Of a stretch of DNA of 64,000 bases, positions 51,848-60,766 are shown in pieces. Below the pieces are notes generated by a model. That model saw nothing but the letters and a program-made list of their open reading frames with translations. It did no database searches and had not been told where the DNA came from. The stretch is taken from the NCBI GenBank assembly GCA_039820405.1, contig JBCBQC010000002.1, positions 1-64,000 of the forward strand, written 5' to 3'. The DNA is from CALLVY01 sp937899855 (GTDB taxonomy: Bacteria; Bacteroidota; Bacteroidia; Chitinophagales; Saprospiraceae). Both the position numbers and the translations under genes were made by a program. The stretch's first letter is position 1. Each line of letters opens with the position of its first letter.

Positions 51848-53956
51848 ATGGCATTAATTGGAAGAATCAGGAACAACAGTTGGCTTTTGATCGTAGCCAT
51901 CGGACTGGGTTTGGGAGGTTTCCTCCTGATGGATACCCTCTCGGGCCAGCAGAGCATTTTCGGTCAATCGCAAAACGTAATCGGCAATATCGAAGGCAAT
52001 AAGATCAACGCCAACGAGTTTTACAAAGCCGAAGATGCCCTCTACTCGGGATCGGGTAGCGATATCTTTGGCCGCCGCAATGCCCTTTGGAGCTATTTTG
52101 TGGAAGATGCCCTGGTCCAGGAAGAAGCGGACGCCCTCGGCTTGGGCGTAGGGGACAACGAATTCCGCGATCTGGAATTTGGCCAAAACCTCAGCCCCAT
52201 CATCCAGACCCGCTTTATGAATCCCAACACGCGGCAGGTAGATCGCAACCAACTCAATCAAATCAAGGAAGCCATCGCCTCGGATCAACTCAATCCGCAG
52301 TACCGCGCCTTCTGGGCCCACCAGCAAAAAGAAATCGTCAAAGAACGGCTGCAAAGCAAGCTCAACACCCTGGTGAGCAAAGCCATGTACACACCCACCT
52401 GGCTGGCCGAACGCTACCACCAAGACCAACAGACGACGGTCGACTTCAACTACGTCCGCATCCCCTTCTCCGAGATCGACGATGCCGACGTCACCCTGGA
52501 GGATAGCGACTACCAGGCCTTTCTCGACGAAAACAAAAAGCAATTCATGCAGGACGAGGAAACGCGAAAGGTCAACTACGTCGTTTTTGACGTCAACCCC
52601 ACCCCCCAGGATTCCGCCGACCTCCGGGAAGAAATGGATACCCTGATCAAGCAATTCTCCGAATCGACCAACGATTCGCTCTTTGTACTGCTCAACGAGG
52701 GTTCGATGGAGTCCGCCTTCGTCAAAAAGGAAAGCCTCAATGGCTTGATCGCGGATGAGGTCTTCGCCGCCTCGGTGGGCGACGTCATCGGGCCCTACGA
52801 AGATGCCGGTAAATACAACGCCGTAAAGGTCGTCGATCGGATGGTTTTGCCCGATTCGGTGCACTCGCGCCACATTCTGCTGCGCGCCAGCAACCAGCCC
52901 GAATTAATTGGGGCCCTGAGCACGGCAGATAGCCTGAAGAATTTGTTGGACAATGGCGTAGAATCCTTTGATTCGCTGGCCCTCAAGTTTAGCCAGGACG
53001 CCTCCAATGCCGCCAAAGGAGGGGATCTGGGCAATGCTTTCCCCGGTCAGATGGTCAAGGAATTCAACGATCTGATTTTCTACCGGGCCGAGATCAACCA
53101 AGTCTACCGGGTAACCACCCAATTTGGGGTACACCTGGTCGAAGTGTTGGATCGTACCTACATCAACAACGACCAGGGGGTGAAGGTCGGCTACATTGGT
53201 AAGCCCATCATCCCCAGTATCGAAACGCAAAAAGAACGCTACGCCAAGGCCCTCGAATTTGCGGGTCAAAATCAGGGGCTTGCGGCGGTGGAAACCGCGG
53301 CCAGCGAGGCGGGTATGGAGGTCGTAAGTTCGCCCCCCTTCAAAGCCAATGATTTTGCGGTAGGCCTGCTCGGGCCCGGCCAAGCTTCCCGCGACATCGT
53401 CAAGTGGGCCTTTAGTGCCGACGTCAACGACTCTTCCCCCACCGTATACGTTTACCAGGACCAAACCTACTTTAGCGACAAGCAGTACGTGGTGACGGGT
53501 CTGAGCAACACGCAGGCGGCCAACCAAGTGAGCGTGGCCAACTCGAAGGCCGAAATTGAGGCGACGGTACGGAATCGCAAGAAAGCGGAGATCATCAAGA
53601 GCCGCATTACGGCGGGCCAGAACCTGGCCGCCCTAGCCTCGGCGTTCAACAGCCAAATCGACACCCTGCGGTCGGTACAGTTTAGCGCGGGCTTCCAACC
53701 CGGCTTGGGCAACGAGCCCAAAGTCATCGCCCAGGCCTTCCAGCAGGAGGTCAATAGCGTATCTCCTCCGGTAATGGGTGACAATGGGGTCTACGTGGTC
53801 CAATTGATGAATAAAACGGAGGCCGGAACGCCCTCCAATATTGCCCAGTTGAGGCAGCAAGTCGCCAACCCCGCCCAGGGGCAAGTGGCGGGCCAATTGA
53901 TGCAAGCGATGAAAAAAGAAGCCTCGATCAAGGATTATCGCTCCAATTTTTACTGA
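51848..53956 (+). CDS. PpiD/SurA-like peptidyl-prolyl isomerase
   Basis: Envelope foldase of 702 residues. A single N-terminal membrane helix (WLLIVAIGLGLGGFLLM, about 11-28) anchors it to the inner membrane as in PpiD. A SurA_N-type chaperone domain follows to about residue 190. A parvulin domain is at about 335-440 (VHSRHILLRAS, KFSQDASNAAKGGDLGNAF, FGVHLVEVLDRTY). The C-terminal part holds a second, degenerate parvulin-like region (SAGFQPGLGNEPKVIAQAF, GVYVVQLMNKTE). It assists folding of exported proteins. Monocistronic, with a clear promoter and terminator. Confidence 0.94.
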   Translation: MALIGRIRNNSWLLIVAIGLGLGGFLLMDTLSGQQSIFGQSQNVIGNIEGNKINANEFYKAEDALYSGSGSDIFGRRNALWSYFVEDALVQEEADALGLGVGDNEFRDLEFGQNLSPIIQTRFMNPNTRQVDRNQLNQIKEAIASDQLNPQYRAFWAHQQKEIVKERLQSKLNTLVSKAMYTPTWLAERYHQDQQTTVDFNYVRIPFSEIDDADVTLEDSDYQAFLDENKKQFMQDEETRKVNYVVFDVNPTPQDSADLREEMDTLIKQFSESTNDSLFVLLNEGSMESAFVKKESLNGLIADEVFAASVGDVIGPYEDAGKYNAVKVVDRMVLPDSVHSRHILLRASNQPELIGALSTADSLKNLLDNGVESFDSLALKFSQDASNAAKGGDLGNAFPGQMVKEFNDLIFYRAEINQVYRVTTQFGVHLVEVLDRTYINNDQGVKVGYIGKPIIPSIETQKERYAKALEFAGQNQGLAAVETAASEAGMEVVSSPPFKANDFAVGLLGPGQASRDIVKWAFSADVNDSSPTVYVYQDQTYFSDKQYVVTGLSNTQAANQVSVANSKAEIEATVRNRKKAEIIKSRITAGQNLAALASAFNSQIDTLRSVQFSAGFQPGLGNEPKVIAQAFQQEVNSVSPPVMGDNGVYVVQLMNKTEAGTPSNIAQLRQQVANPAQGQVAGQLMQAMKKEASIKDYRSNFY

Positions 53957-53967
53957 TCCATCTCCCG

Positions 53968-54012
53968 CGAAGCTCCGATTGGCAACGACCAGTCGGAGCT
54001 TCGATCTTTTTG
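53968..54012 (+). terminator. terminator of the PPIase gene
   Basis: CGAAGCTCCGA and TCGGAGCTTCG form an 11-bp stem extended by four inner pairs, followed by ATCTTTTTG. It lies 12 bases after the stop. Confidence 0.85.
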
Positions 54013-54196
54013 CGTACCTTTAATTAGCTGGTCGTTCGGAGGATCCTTACCGTTTTAAGTCAAGCGATTTAATTCAGCCCCGAAAAGCAACCCCCCGTGG
54101 GGTTTTCTCGTAGTAATTGAAAACCGCCGAGCGGAATGGCTACATTTTGCCGCGGGACACCACATAAACACATTTCCTTCACCAAAAAATACTCTG

Positions 54197-55549
54197 ATGA
54201 ACATTGCAGTAGTTGGAACGGGTTACGTTGGCCTGGTTACCGGTACCTGTTTTGCCGAAACGGGAAATTACGTCACCTGTGTCGATATTGATGCCAATAA
54301 AGTAGCCCGTATGAAGAATGGGGAAGTTCCCATTTTCGAGCCCGGGCTCGACCTGCTATTCGAGCGCAACACCAAGGCGGGGCGCTTGCATTTTACCACC
54401 GAACTGGCCGATGCGATCAAAGATGCCGAGATCATCTTCTTGGCCCTGCCCACTCCTCCGGGAGAAGATGGCTCCGCCGACCTTTCCTACATCCTGGGCG
54501 TAGCCGAACAGCTCTCCCACCTGATCGAAGACTACAAAATTGTGATTGATAAAAGTACCGTTCCCGTCGGCACGGCCGAAAAAGTACACGCCAGCCTGGC
54601 CAAGCACTGCGATGAAGCCCTTTTTGACGTCGTCTCCAACCCCGAGTTTCTCCGCGAAGGAGTCGCCGTCGATGACTTCCTCAAGCCCGATCGCGTAGTG
54701 ATCGGCACGAGTTCGGAAAAGGCCAAGGAAATGATGAAAAAACTGTACGACCCCTTCGTACGTCAGGGAAATCCCATCATCTTCATGGACGAGCGCTCGG
54801 CCGAGATGACCAAATACGCTGCCAATTCCTACCTGGCCGCCCGGATTTCCTTTATGAACGAGATTGCCAACCTCTGCGAGAAGGTGGGCGCCAATGTCGA
54901 TATGGTCCGCAAGGGAATGGGTAGTGACAACCGCATTGGCAAGCGCTTTCTCTTCCCCGGCGTCGGCTACGGTGGCAGCTGCTTCCCCAAAGACGTCCAG
55001 GCACTGGCCAAAACGGCCCATCAAAACGAATACGACTTCAAGATCCTCAATTCGGTGATGAACGTCAATCGCATCCAAAAGAGCATCCTGGCCGAAAAGA
55101 TCAAGCGCTTTTTCCAACACGACTTGCAAGGCAAAACCATCGCCATTTGGGGGTTGGCCTTTAAGCCCAATACCGACGATATCCGCGAGGCACCCGCCCT
55201 GTACATCATCGATGAACTGCTGGAAGCCGGCGCTCAAATCCGCGCCTACGATCCCGAAGCCATGGAAAACGTGGCCACTCAGTACGGCGATCGCATCACC
55301 CTGGTCGACAGCCTCTACGGAGCCCTCGAAGGCGCCGACGTGTTGGCCATCGTCACGGAGTGGAGCGTCTTTCGCCAGCCAGATTTCAACCGCATGAAGG
55401 AAAGCCTGGGTCGTAAAGCCATCTTCGATGGCCGCAACGTGTACGACCTCGGGACGATGGAAAAGTACGGTTTCTACTACGAAAGCATCGGTCGCAACCC
55501 CGTCAATCGCCACCTGGTGGTGTCGAACGGTAAGACGGTTAACAGCTAA
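54197..55549 (+). CDS. ugd: UDP-glucose 6-dehydrogenase
   Basis: Enzyme of 450 residues that oxidises UDP-glucose to UDP-glucuronate with two NAD. The NAD site is IAVVGTGYVGLVTGTCFAETG, with the acidic end in CVDIDANK. The catalytic Cys is in GVGYGGSCFPKDVQAL. The sugar-binding loop EFLREGVAVDDFLKPDRVV and the UDP-domain motif WGLAFKPNTDDIREAPA are intact. The product feeds capsule or polysaccharide synthesis, but no such cluster is in the window. It is flanked by terminators. Confidence 0.96.
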   Translation: MNIAVVGTGYVGLVTGTCFAETGNYVTCVDIDANKVARMKNGEVPIFEPGLDLLFERNTKAGRLHFTTELADAIKDAEIIFLALPTPPGEDGSADLSYILGVAEQLSHLIEDYKIVIDKSTVPVGTAEKVHASLAKHCDEALFDVVSNPEFLREGVAVDDFLKPDRVVIGTSSEKAKEMMKKLYDPFVRQGNPIIFMDERSAEMTKYAANSYLAARISFMNEIANLCEKVGANVDMVRKGMGSDNRIGKRFLFPGVGYGGSCFPKDVQALAKTAHQNEYDFKILNSVMNVNRIQKSILAEKIKRFFQHDLQGKTIAIWGLAFKPNTDDIREAPALYIIDELLEAGAQIRAYDPEAMENVATQYGDRITLVDSLYGALEGADVLAIVTEWSVFRQPDFNRMKESLGRKAIFDGRNVYDLGTMEKYGFYYESIGRNPVNRHLVVSNGKTVNS

Positions 55550-55578
55550 TTTTCCGCCATTTGCGGTATCCACCATCC

Positions 55579-55640
55579 GTCCCGTTTTCCCCGCTCACCG
55601 CATCCCATGGGAAAACGGGACCCTTTTTTGTCCGATAGCC
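55579..55640 (+). terminator. terminator of ugd
   Basis: Perfect 13-bp stem GTCCCGTTTTCCC / GGGAAAACGGGAC with a 27-base loop, followed by CCTTTTTTG. Confidence 0.82.
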
Positions 55641-55719
55641 AACCAAAGCGCCCCTCTTTTTGTAATCATTTCTCTATTTTCACGTTATATCTACGTCTAC
55701 TCTCAAACGATCGTTTACC

Positions 55720-56325
55720 ATGCGTCAACTCATTTGTTTGCTGGGCCTTTGCGCCTTTTTACTGCCCGCTTGTAATAATGGACTGGAAACGGTAGAAACC
55801 CAGGATGAATACGGCTACCAGATCAAGTACACCCGCCGCAAGACGGATTATGCCAAGGAAGGCACCTACGTCAAGCTGGACGAAAAGGGAAGGAAGTACG
55901 AGGAGGCCAAATATCAGAACGACCAGTTGAACGGCGAACGCCGGCTGTACTACGAAAACGGCCAGGTCCAGATCATTGAGACCTACGCCGAGGGCAATTT
56001 TGACGGCCCCTACCAAACCTTTTACGAAAACGGCCAGGCCCAACTCGTGGGGCAGTACCGCGCCAACAAGGCGGAGGGCGAGTGGAAAAAATATTACGAC
56101 AGTTCGGAGTTGATGGAGGTTGTACAGATGCGCGACAATTTGGAAAATGGCCCCTTCGTGGAATACTACCGCAACGGCAACAAGAAGGCGGAAGGGACCT
56201 ATCTGAATGGGGACAACGAAGACGGGCCTTTACAGCTGTACGACGAGGCGGGGGAATTGGTAAAGCGCATGGACTGCCAGCGCGGCATTTGCCGGACTAC
56301 CTGGGAGAAAGAAGCCGAGCAATAG
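55720..56325 (+). CDS. MORN-repeat lipoprotein
   Basis: Protein of 201 residues. The signal peptide ends in LLPACNNG, a lipobox. The body has five or so MORN/YwqK-type repeats (LNGERRLYYENGQVQIIETY, FDGPYQTFYENGQAQLVGQY, GPFVEYYRNGNKKAEGTY). Such repeats are common in Bacteroidota envelope proteins, often loosely called YwqK-family antitoxins; no toxin partner is nearby and that label should not be taken as function. The next gene, porQ, starts 29 bases later. Confidence 0.88.
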   Translation: MRQLICLLGLCAFLLPACNNGLETVETQDEYGYQIKYTRRKTDYAKEGTYVKLDEKGRKYEEAKYQNDQLNGERRLYYENGQVQIIETYAEGNFDGPYQTFYENGQAQLVGQYRANKAEGEWKKYYDSSELMEVVQMRDNLENGPFVEYYRNGNKKAEGTYLNGDNEDGPLQLYDEAGELVKRMDCQRGICRTTWEKEAEQ

Positions 56326-56353
56326 GGTCGGCCTCGCGAACGAAACTATAACT

Positions 56354-57415
56354 ATGGTGCAAAGATTTTTACTCTTATTTGCCGCTGTCCTACTGACGGT
56401 TCCGCTGTGGAGCCAGATCGGAGGAGACAACGTGTACGAGTTTGTCAACCTCCCCCCATCCGCGCGGAGTACCGCCCTGGGTGGCAGCCTCATCAACGTC
56501 AGCGATGACGATGTGGCCCTGGCCATCGACAATCCGGCCGCCCTCCAGTCGCGGATGCACCAACAACTCAACTTCAACCACAATTTCCACCTCGCCGGTA
56601 TCAATAATGGTTATGCGGGCTACGGCCACCACGTCGAGCAGTGGGGGACTACCCTCCACGGTGGGGTGCAGTACACCCGCTACGGCGACTTCCAGACGGC
56701 CGACGAATTTGGCAATGTGATCGGCACTTTTAAGGCGGCGGAATACGCCGTGGTGCTGGGAGCTTCGCGCCAGTTGTACGAAAAGCTCCGGGTAGGGGCC
56801 AACGTCAAGTTGATTAGCTCCCAGCTGGAGTCCTTCAACTCCCTCGGACTGGCGGCCGACCTGGGGGCTTTTTACCAGGATACGAGCGGCCGCTTTCAGA
56901 TGGGCCTGGTTTTTAAAAACGTCGGTACCCAACTCACCACCTACCGGCCCGGCAACCGCGAAGACCTGCCCTTCGACATCCAGGCCGGTATCTCCACCCG
57001 GCTCAAGTACCTGCCCTTCCGACTGGGCCTGACCGTACACCACCTCAACCGTTGGAACATCACCTACGACGACCCCAATACCGAAGAAAATACCCTCCTC
57101 CTCGATCCCAACCAGCCCACCCGTGAAGATCGGGTGGGGCCCTGGATCGACAATCTGTTTCGACACGTCATCTTCAACGGGGCTTTTTTACTGGGCAAGC
57201 AAGAAAACTTCCGCCTGCGCGTGGCCTACAATCATTTTCGCCGGCGAGAGATGACGGTCAGTACCGCTCCGCGGAGCTTGGCGGGTTTTTCCCTGGGTTT
57301 TGGCCTCAAAATCAAGCGCTTCCGCGTGGAATTTGGTCACGCCTTCTACCATTTGGCGGGCGGTGCCAGCCACTTTAGCATCTCCACCAACCTCCGAGAG
57401 TTTCGCAAATTCTAG
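56354..57415 (+). CDS. porQ: type IX secretion system protein PorQ
   Basis: Outer-membrane beta-barrel protein of 353 residues with a signal peptide ending in LWSQ. The start IGGDNVYEFVNLPPSARSTALGGSLINVSDDDVALAIDNPAAL is the PorQ signature, related to PorV/FadL-type barrels. In Porphyromonas, PorQ works with PorZ at the surface attachment complex that removes the sorting domain from cargo and links it to lipopolysaccharide. The two cargo proteins in this window with sorting domains are potential clients. The C-terminal strands end in Phe, as in barrel proteins. Confidence 0.9.
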   Translation: MVQRFLLLFAAVLLTVPLWSQIGGDNVYEFVNLPPSARSTALGGSLINVSDDDVALAIDNPAALQSRMHQQLNFNHNFHLAGINNGYAGYGHHVEQWGTTLHGGVQYTRYGDFQTADEFGNVIGTFKAAEYAVVLGASRQLYEKLRVGANVKLISSQLESFNSLGLAADLGAFYQDTSGRFQMGLVFKNVGTQLTTYRPGNREDLPFDIQAGISTRLKYLPFRLGLTVHHLNRWNITYDDPNTEENTLLLDPNQPTREDRVGPWIDNLFRHVIFNGAFLLGKQENFRLRVAYNHFRRREMTVSTAPRSLAGFSLGFGLKIKRFRVEFGHAFYHLAGGASHFSISTNLREFRKF

Positions 57416-57553
57416 TGCCGAGCAAAAAATATCCTGAATCGGACTAAAAAAAGGGGGCCCGTGCAACCCTTTGACACCCCGTCACGTCTTCCTCATAACA
57501 CCAAGCTCAAAAAGAATACTGGTCGGAGTGGTTCCTACGAGCCACTCCACCCA

Positions 57554-57763
57554 ATGACTAAAAATTGTATTATGTTTTTCTTGGGAATAGCCAATTTCAT
57601 CTTCTTGTCTCACCTCTCCTACATCATTGCGGAGAAGAAGGTACGGGTGTACCGGAGCCGTCAGTTTTGGCTATTGATCGATGGCCTGCTGATCTCGCTC
57701 TACCTGACCATCTGGTATATGAGCACACCGATTTCGGGCTATCCCTCTTATTTTTATTGGTAA
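57554..57763 (+). CDS. small two-helix membrane protein
   Basis: The frame opens at 57461, but the ATG at 57554 gives a compact 69-residue protein with two membrane helices (IMFFLGIANFIFLSHLSYII and FWLLIDGLLISLYLTIWYM) separated by a basic loop (EKKVRVYRSRQ). It lies between porQ and a strong terminator. No family is recognised. Small proteins of this kind are easily missed, and it may also be non-coding. Confidence 0.5.
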   Translation: MTKNCIMFFLGIANFIFLSHLSYIIAEKKVRVYRSRQFWLLIDGLLISLYLTIWYMSTPISGYPSYFYW

Positions 57764-57816
57764 TTATTCTACTCTCTATCTCTATACTATCTCAGTTTCC
57801 CCATAGTTACAGTAAT

Positions 57817-57868
57817 TGCGATCTCCACCCATCCCACCTCTCTTCTCGGAGATCGCATTTTTTTTTAC
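57817..57868 (+). terminator. terminator before the GT39-like gene
   Basis: TGCGATCTCC and GGAGATCGCA form a perfect 10-bp stem with a 21-base loop, followed by a run of ten T. It ends the MORN-porQ-small membrane protein unit. Confidence 0.88.
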
Positions 57869-57892
57869 CTTTAGGAGCCTAATTCGCTCCCT

Positions 57893-59197
57893 ATGTCGAA
57901 GCTCGTGAAGACCGCCCGCTGGCTCGCCCTCCCCCTACTCATCTGGTTTTTCTACAACGGCTTACTGATGCACAACTACGGTCGCTTCCGCCGTGCCCCC
58001 CAAGCCCAAAATTACCTTCGCAACCTGGCCGACTCCTTTCTCCAGGGCCGTCTCGACATCGACTGCCCCGAGGCATCCGGCTGTTACGATCTGCTGAAGT
58101 ACCAAGAGAAGGTCTACCTCTACTGGCCACCCGCCCCGGCACTTTTCTACTTGCCCATCGTCGCCATTTGGGGCCCGGAAACGCCCGACCAGTTGATTTC
58201 CGGCCTGATTGGCGCCTTCAACGTCTGGCTTTTTTCGCTATTCTGCTGGTACTTTGTACGCCGCTTCGATTTGCCGCTGGGCTTTGGGAGCATTGCGGTA
58301 CTGACCCTTTTCTGGGGAATGGGTACGGTGCACTTTTACATGTCGATGCTGGGTAGCATTTGGTGTATGGCGCAGGTCTGTGCCCAGACCTTTCTCCTGC
58401 TCGCGCTGATCTTTGCCCTGCGGCGGCCGAGTATCGCCAACGTGCTGTGGTCCAGCTTGTTTTTTGGGCTCGCTTGCTACAGCCGCAACCACCTGCTCTT
58501 TGGCTACGCCCTGATCGGCGTCATCCAGTGGTACCAGTGGGAGGGGGATGGCATTCGTCAAAAACTGACCAAATTAGCCGCCTTTGCCCTGCCCTTCGGC
58601 CTGCTGAGTGTGCTCAACCTAGGGTACAATTACGCCCGCTTCGACGAGGCCTTCAACAACGGGATGGAGTACCAGATGATGTCCGACTACCTGATCGATG
58701 ATTTTCGCCGCTACGGTTTTTTCAACCTCCACTACCTGCCCAAAAACGTGTGGGTACAAGTGCTTTCACCACCGATTTTCCACGATGCCTTCCCCTTTTT
58801 CAAACTGGGCTGGGACAAAATTGGCTTTAGCTTTTTCTGGGCCTCCCCCCTCTTTCTACTCCTCCTGCCCAGCTGGTTCTTCGCCTGGCGGGCCCGCCGG
58901 GGCTCAACCGATGAGGTGCCCCTGGTCCGACGCGACCGCCACCTCATCGCGGGTGCAACGCTCAGTATGCTCGCCATTGCCACCCCCATCATGTTGAACA
59001 TCGCGCCGGGTTGGCGGCAATTTGCCTCCCGTTACAGCCTCGATTATCAGGTGTTTATGATCGTCCTCCTGCTGTTTCTATTCAAAATTTGGGGCCAGCG
59101 GCGCTGGTGGTGGCCACTCGTGATTGGCTTGACCTTGCTTTCGCTCTACGTCAATTATTTTGGTGCCTACCTATATCTGAATCTGGGGGACCGGTAA
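57893..59197 (+). CDS. polytopic membrane protein, GT39/PMT-like
   Basis: Protein of 434 residues with about 10 predicted helices and a large first loop (SFLQGRLDIDCPEASGCYDLLKYQEKVYLYWPPAPALF). This layout, with an acidic first loop and a 'YWPP' segment before helix 2, resembles membrane glycosyltransferases that use polyprenyl-phosphate sugars (GT39/PMT-like). The catalytic Asp-Glu pair of that family could not be placed with certainty. It precedes the metallophosphoesterase by about 80 bases, but a promoter lies between. Confidence 0.6.
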   Translation: MSKLVKTARWLALPLLIWFFYNGLLMHNYGRFRRAPQAQNYLRNLADSFLQGRLDIDCPEASGCYDLLKYQEKVYLYWPPAPALFYLPIVAIWGPETPDQLISGLIGAFNVWLFSLFCWYFVRRFDLPLGFGSIAVLTLFWGMGTVHFYMSMLGSIWCMAQVCAQTFLLLALIFALRRPSIANVLWSSLFFGLACYSRNHLLFGYALIGVIQWYQWEGDGIRQKLTKLAAFALPFGLLSVLNLGYNYARFDEAFNNGMEYQMMSDYLIDDFRRYGFFNLHYLPKNVWVQVLSPPIFHDAFPFFKLGWDKIGFSFFWASPLFLLLLPSWFFAWRARRGSTDEVPLVRRDRHLIAGATLSMLAIATPIMLNIAPGWRQFASRYSLDYQVFMIVLLLFLFKIWGQRRWWWPLVIGLTLLSLYVNYFGAYLYLNLGDR

Positions 59198-59207
59198 GCC
59201 GTGCCGC

Positions 59208-59239
59208 TTTCCGACATCCTTAACGCAGCCGTAACTTTG
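59208..59239 (+). promoter_or_regulatory. candidate promoter of the PlcP-like gene
   Basis: TTTC at 59208-59211, a 20-base spacer and TAACTTTG at 59232-59239 fit the Bacteroidota pattern with one change in the -33 box. A second TANNTTTG (TATCTTTG) at 59268-59275 is too close to the start codon to be the main one. Confidence 0.55.
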
Positions 59240-59280
59240 GACTCACCATCAGGCAATGTTCCCCGGCTATCTTTGAACAC

Positions 59281-60156
59281 ATGGCAAAGAGAAAAATTGA
59301 ATTGCTCGTACTGTCGGACATTCATTTGGGAACTTACGGCTGTCGTGCCAAGGAACTGGTACAGTACCTCAAATCCGTCAAACCGTCGATGCTCATTCTC
59401 AATGGCGACATCATCGACATCTGGCAGTTCAGCAAAAACTATTTCCCCAAGTCACACATCGAAGTCCTCAAGCAATTGCTCAAGATCGCCATGTCCGGAG
59501 TCCCCATTTACTACGTTACCGGCAACCACGACGATGCGCTCCGCCGCTTCTCCGGTTTCTCCTTGGGGAATTTTCACCTGGTGGATAAAATCCTCCTCGA
59601 ACTCGACGGCAAGAAAGCCTGGTTCTTTCACGGCGACGTCTTCGATGCCTCCATCCAATATTCCAAGTGGCTCGCCAAGCTCGGCGGCTACGGTTACTCC
59701 ATCCTGATTCTCACCAACGTCCTCCTCAATTTTATCCTCAGCAAACTCGGCAGGGACAAGATGTCTTTCTCCAAGAAGATAAAAAACAACGTCAAAAAGG
59801 CGGTCTCCTACGTCAATGACTTTGAACTCAGTGCCGCCGAGATCGCCATTGACCGGGCGTACGATTACGTGGTTTGTGGGCACATCCACAATCCGCAAAT
59901 TCGCACCATCCGCAACCAGAAGGGCACCGTCACCTACCTCAATTCGGGCGACTGGATCGAGCACCTCAGTGCCTTGGAGTACCGGGATGGGGAATGGAAA
60001 ATCTTTACCTTCGAAAAGGAGGCGGTCGGCACGGAGAAGCAGCCGGAGAAAATGCCTCAGTACGCGCCCAGCCCCAAAGAATTGGTCAAACGCGTACTGG
60101 ATACTTCCGAAACCGTCCGCTATCCGGCCTTTTTCTCCCCGACGAATAAGAAATAA
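59281..60156 (+). CDS. metallophosphoesterase, PlcP-like or LpxH-like
   Basis: Calcineurin-fold phosphoesterase of 291 residues. Metal ligands are seen in SDIHLG (Asp 13, His 15), NGDIIDIW (Asp 43), TGNHDD (about 82-84), FFHGD and CGHIHNPQIR. It would usually be named UDP-2,3-diacylglucosamine diphosphatase, but several features point to the PlcP phospholipase C family: HLGTYGCRAKELVQYLKSVKP, KNNVKKAVSYVNDFE and YLNSGDWIEHLSAL. PlcP removes the phosphate head group of phosphatidylethanolamine or phosphatidylcholine under phosphate limitation, leaving diacylglycerol. Its 3' end overlaps the convergent btaB-like gene by 37 bases, and the product diacylglycerol is the substrate of BtaA encoded beside it. 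The substrate remains an inference. Confidence 0.75.
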   Translation: MAKRKIELLVLSDIHLGTYGCRAKELVQYLKSVKPSMLILNGDIIDIWQFSKNYFPKSHIEVLKQLLKIAMSGVPIYYVTGNHDDALRRFSGFSLGNFHLVDKILLELDGKKAWFFHGDVFDASIQYSKWLAKLGGYGYSILILTNVLLNFILSKLGRDKMSFSKKIKNNVKKAVSYVNDFELSAAEIAIDRAYDYVVCGHIHNPQIRTIRNQKGTVTYLNSGDWIEHLSALEYRDGEWKIFTFEKEAVGTEKQPEKMPQYAPSPKELVKRVLDTSETVRYPAFFSPTNKK

Positions 60157-60755
60157 TTCCATAGCCCACCGTAGGCCTTGCGCACCTCCGAATAACGGGG
60201 CTCAAAGTATTGTTCCAAGACTGGATCCAAGTGGCCATCCATGCGTACGTGGTGGTTTTCCATGTGTTGCTTGAACCAGGCCACCGAACAGCTGTGAAAG
60301 TCGACCACGGCAATCCGCCCGCCGGGACGCAAATCCGCGTGGGCCTGTCGGATCAAGTCCGCGTACTGGGGATTGATCATCGTGAGGGCGTAGGAAAAGA
60401 GGAACAGGTCCGGTGCTTTGGGGAAGTCGGAGGGGCCGACCCCGTAAGCCTGTTCCAGCAGCGTAACGCGATCGTGTTGGGACAGCTTTTGCCGCGCCTT
60501 GGCCAGCATATCGGCCGATACGTCGATCCCGGTTATCCGTGCCTCGGGAAATTGCCGCCGCAGTTGTACGACGTTGATCCCCGTTCCACAACCCACCTCC
60601 ACCAGGTGTTCGGGAGGGGTGTCAAAACCAAAATGGTCCATGATTTCACGCCGACCAAAAAGAAAGGCCCAACGCGTGGCGTCGTAGATCGACGACTGGA
60701 ATTGGTAGTAGTTGCGGATGAGCTGGTTTTGGGCCAGCGAATCTTTGGCAATCAT
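60120..60755 (-). CDS. btaB: BtaB-like SAM methyltransferase (betaine lipid)
   Basis: Class I methyltransferase of 211 residues. The SAM site is LVEVGCGTGINVVQLRRQFP with the acidic loop GIDVSADML; post-I motifs are FSYALTMI and LRPGGRIAVVDFH. The N-terminus YYQFQSSIYDATRWAFLFGRREI resembles BtaB, which adds three methyl groups to diacylglyceryl-homoserine to form the betaine lipid DGTS. Its neighbour directly upstream, 11 bases away, is the BtaA homologue, as in known btaAB operons. Generic methyltransferase activity is sure; the lipid substrate rests on this context. Confidence 0.7.
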   Translation of the reverse strand: MIAKDSLAQNQLIRNYYQFQSSIYDATRWAFLFGRREIMDHFGFDTPPEHLVEVGCGTGINVVQLRRQFPEARITGIDVSADMLAKARQKLSQHDRVTLLEQAYGVGPSDFPKAPDLFLFSYALTMINPQYADLIRQAHADLRPGGRIAVVDFHSCSVAWFKQHMENHHVRMDGHLDPVLEQYFEPRYSEVRKAYGGLWNYFLFVGEKKAG

Positions 60756-60766
60756 AAGCTGGGTTT

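Noticed and set aside
54356..55576. 406-codon open frame antisense to ugd
   Set aside because: ugd is a certain gene with intact motifs; the antisense product is low-complexity and resembles no family.
55720..56325. MORN protein as an antitoxin of a toxin-antitoxin pair
   Set aside because: The label comes from a loosely named family; the protein is a lipoprotein and no toxin gene is adjacent.
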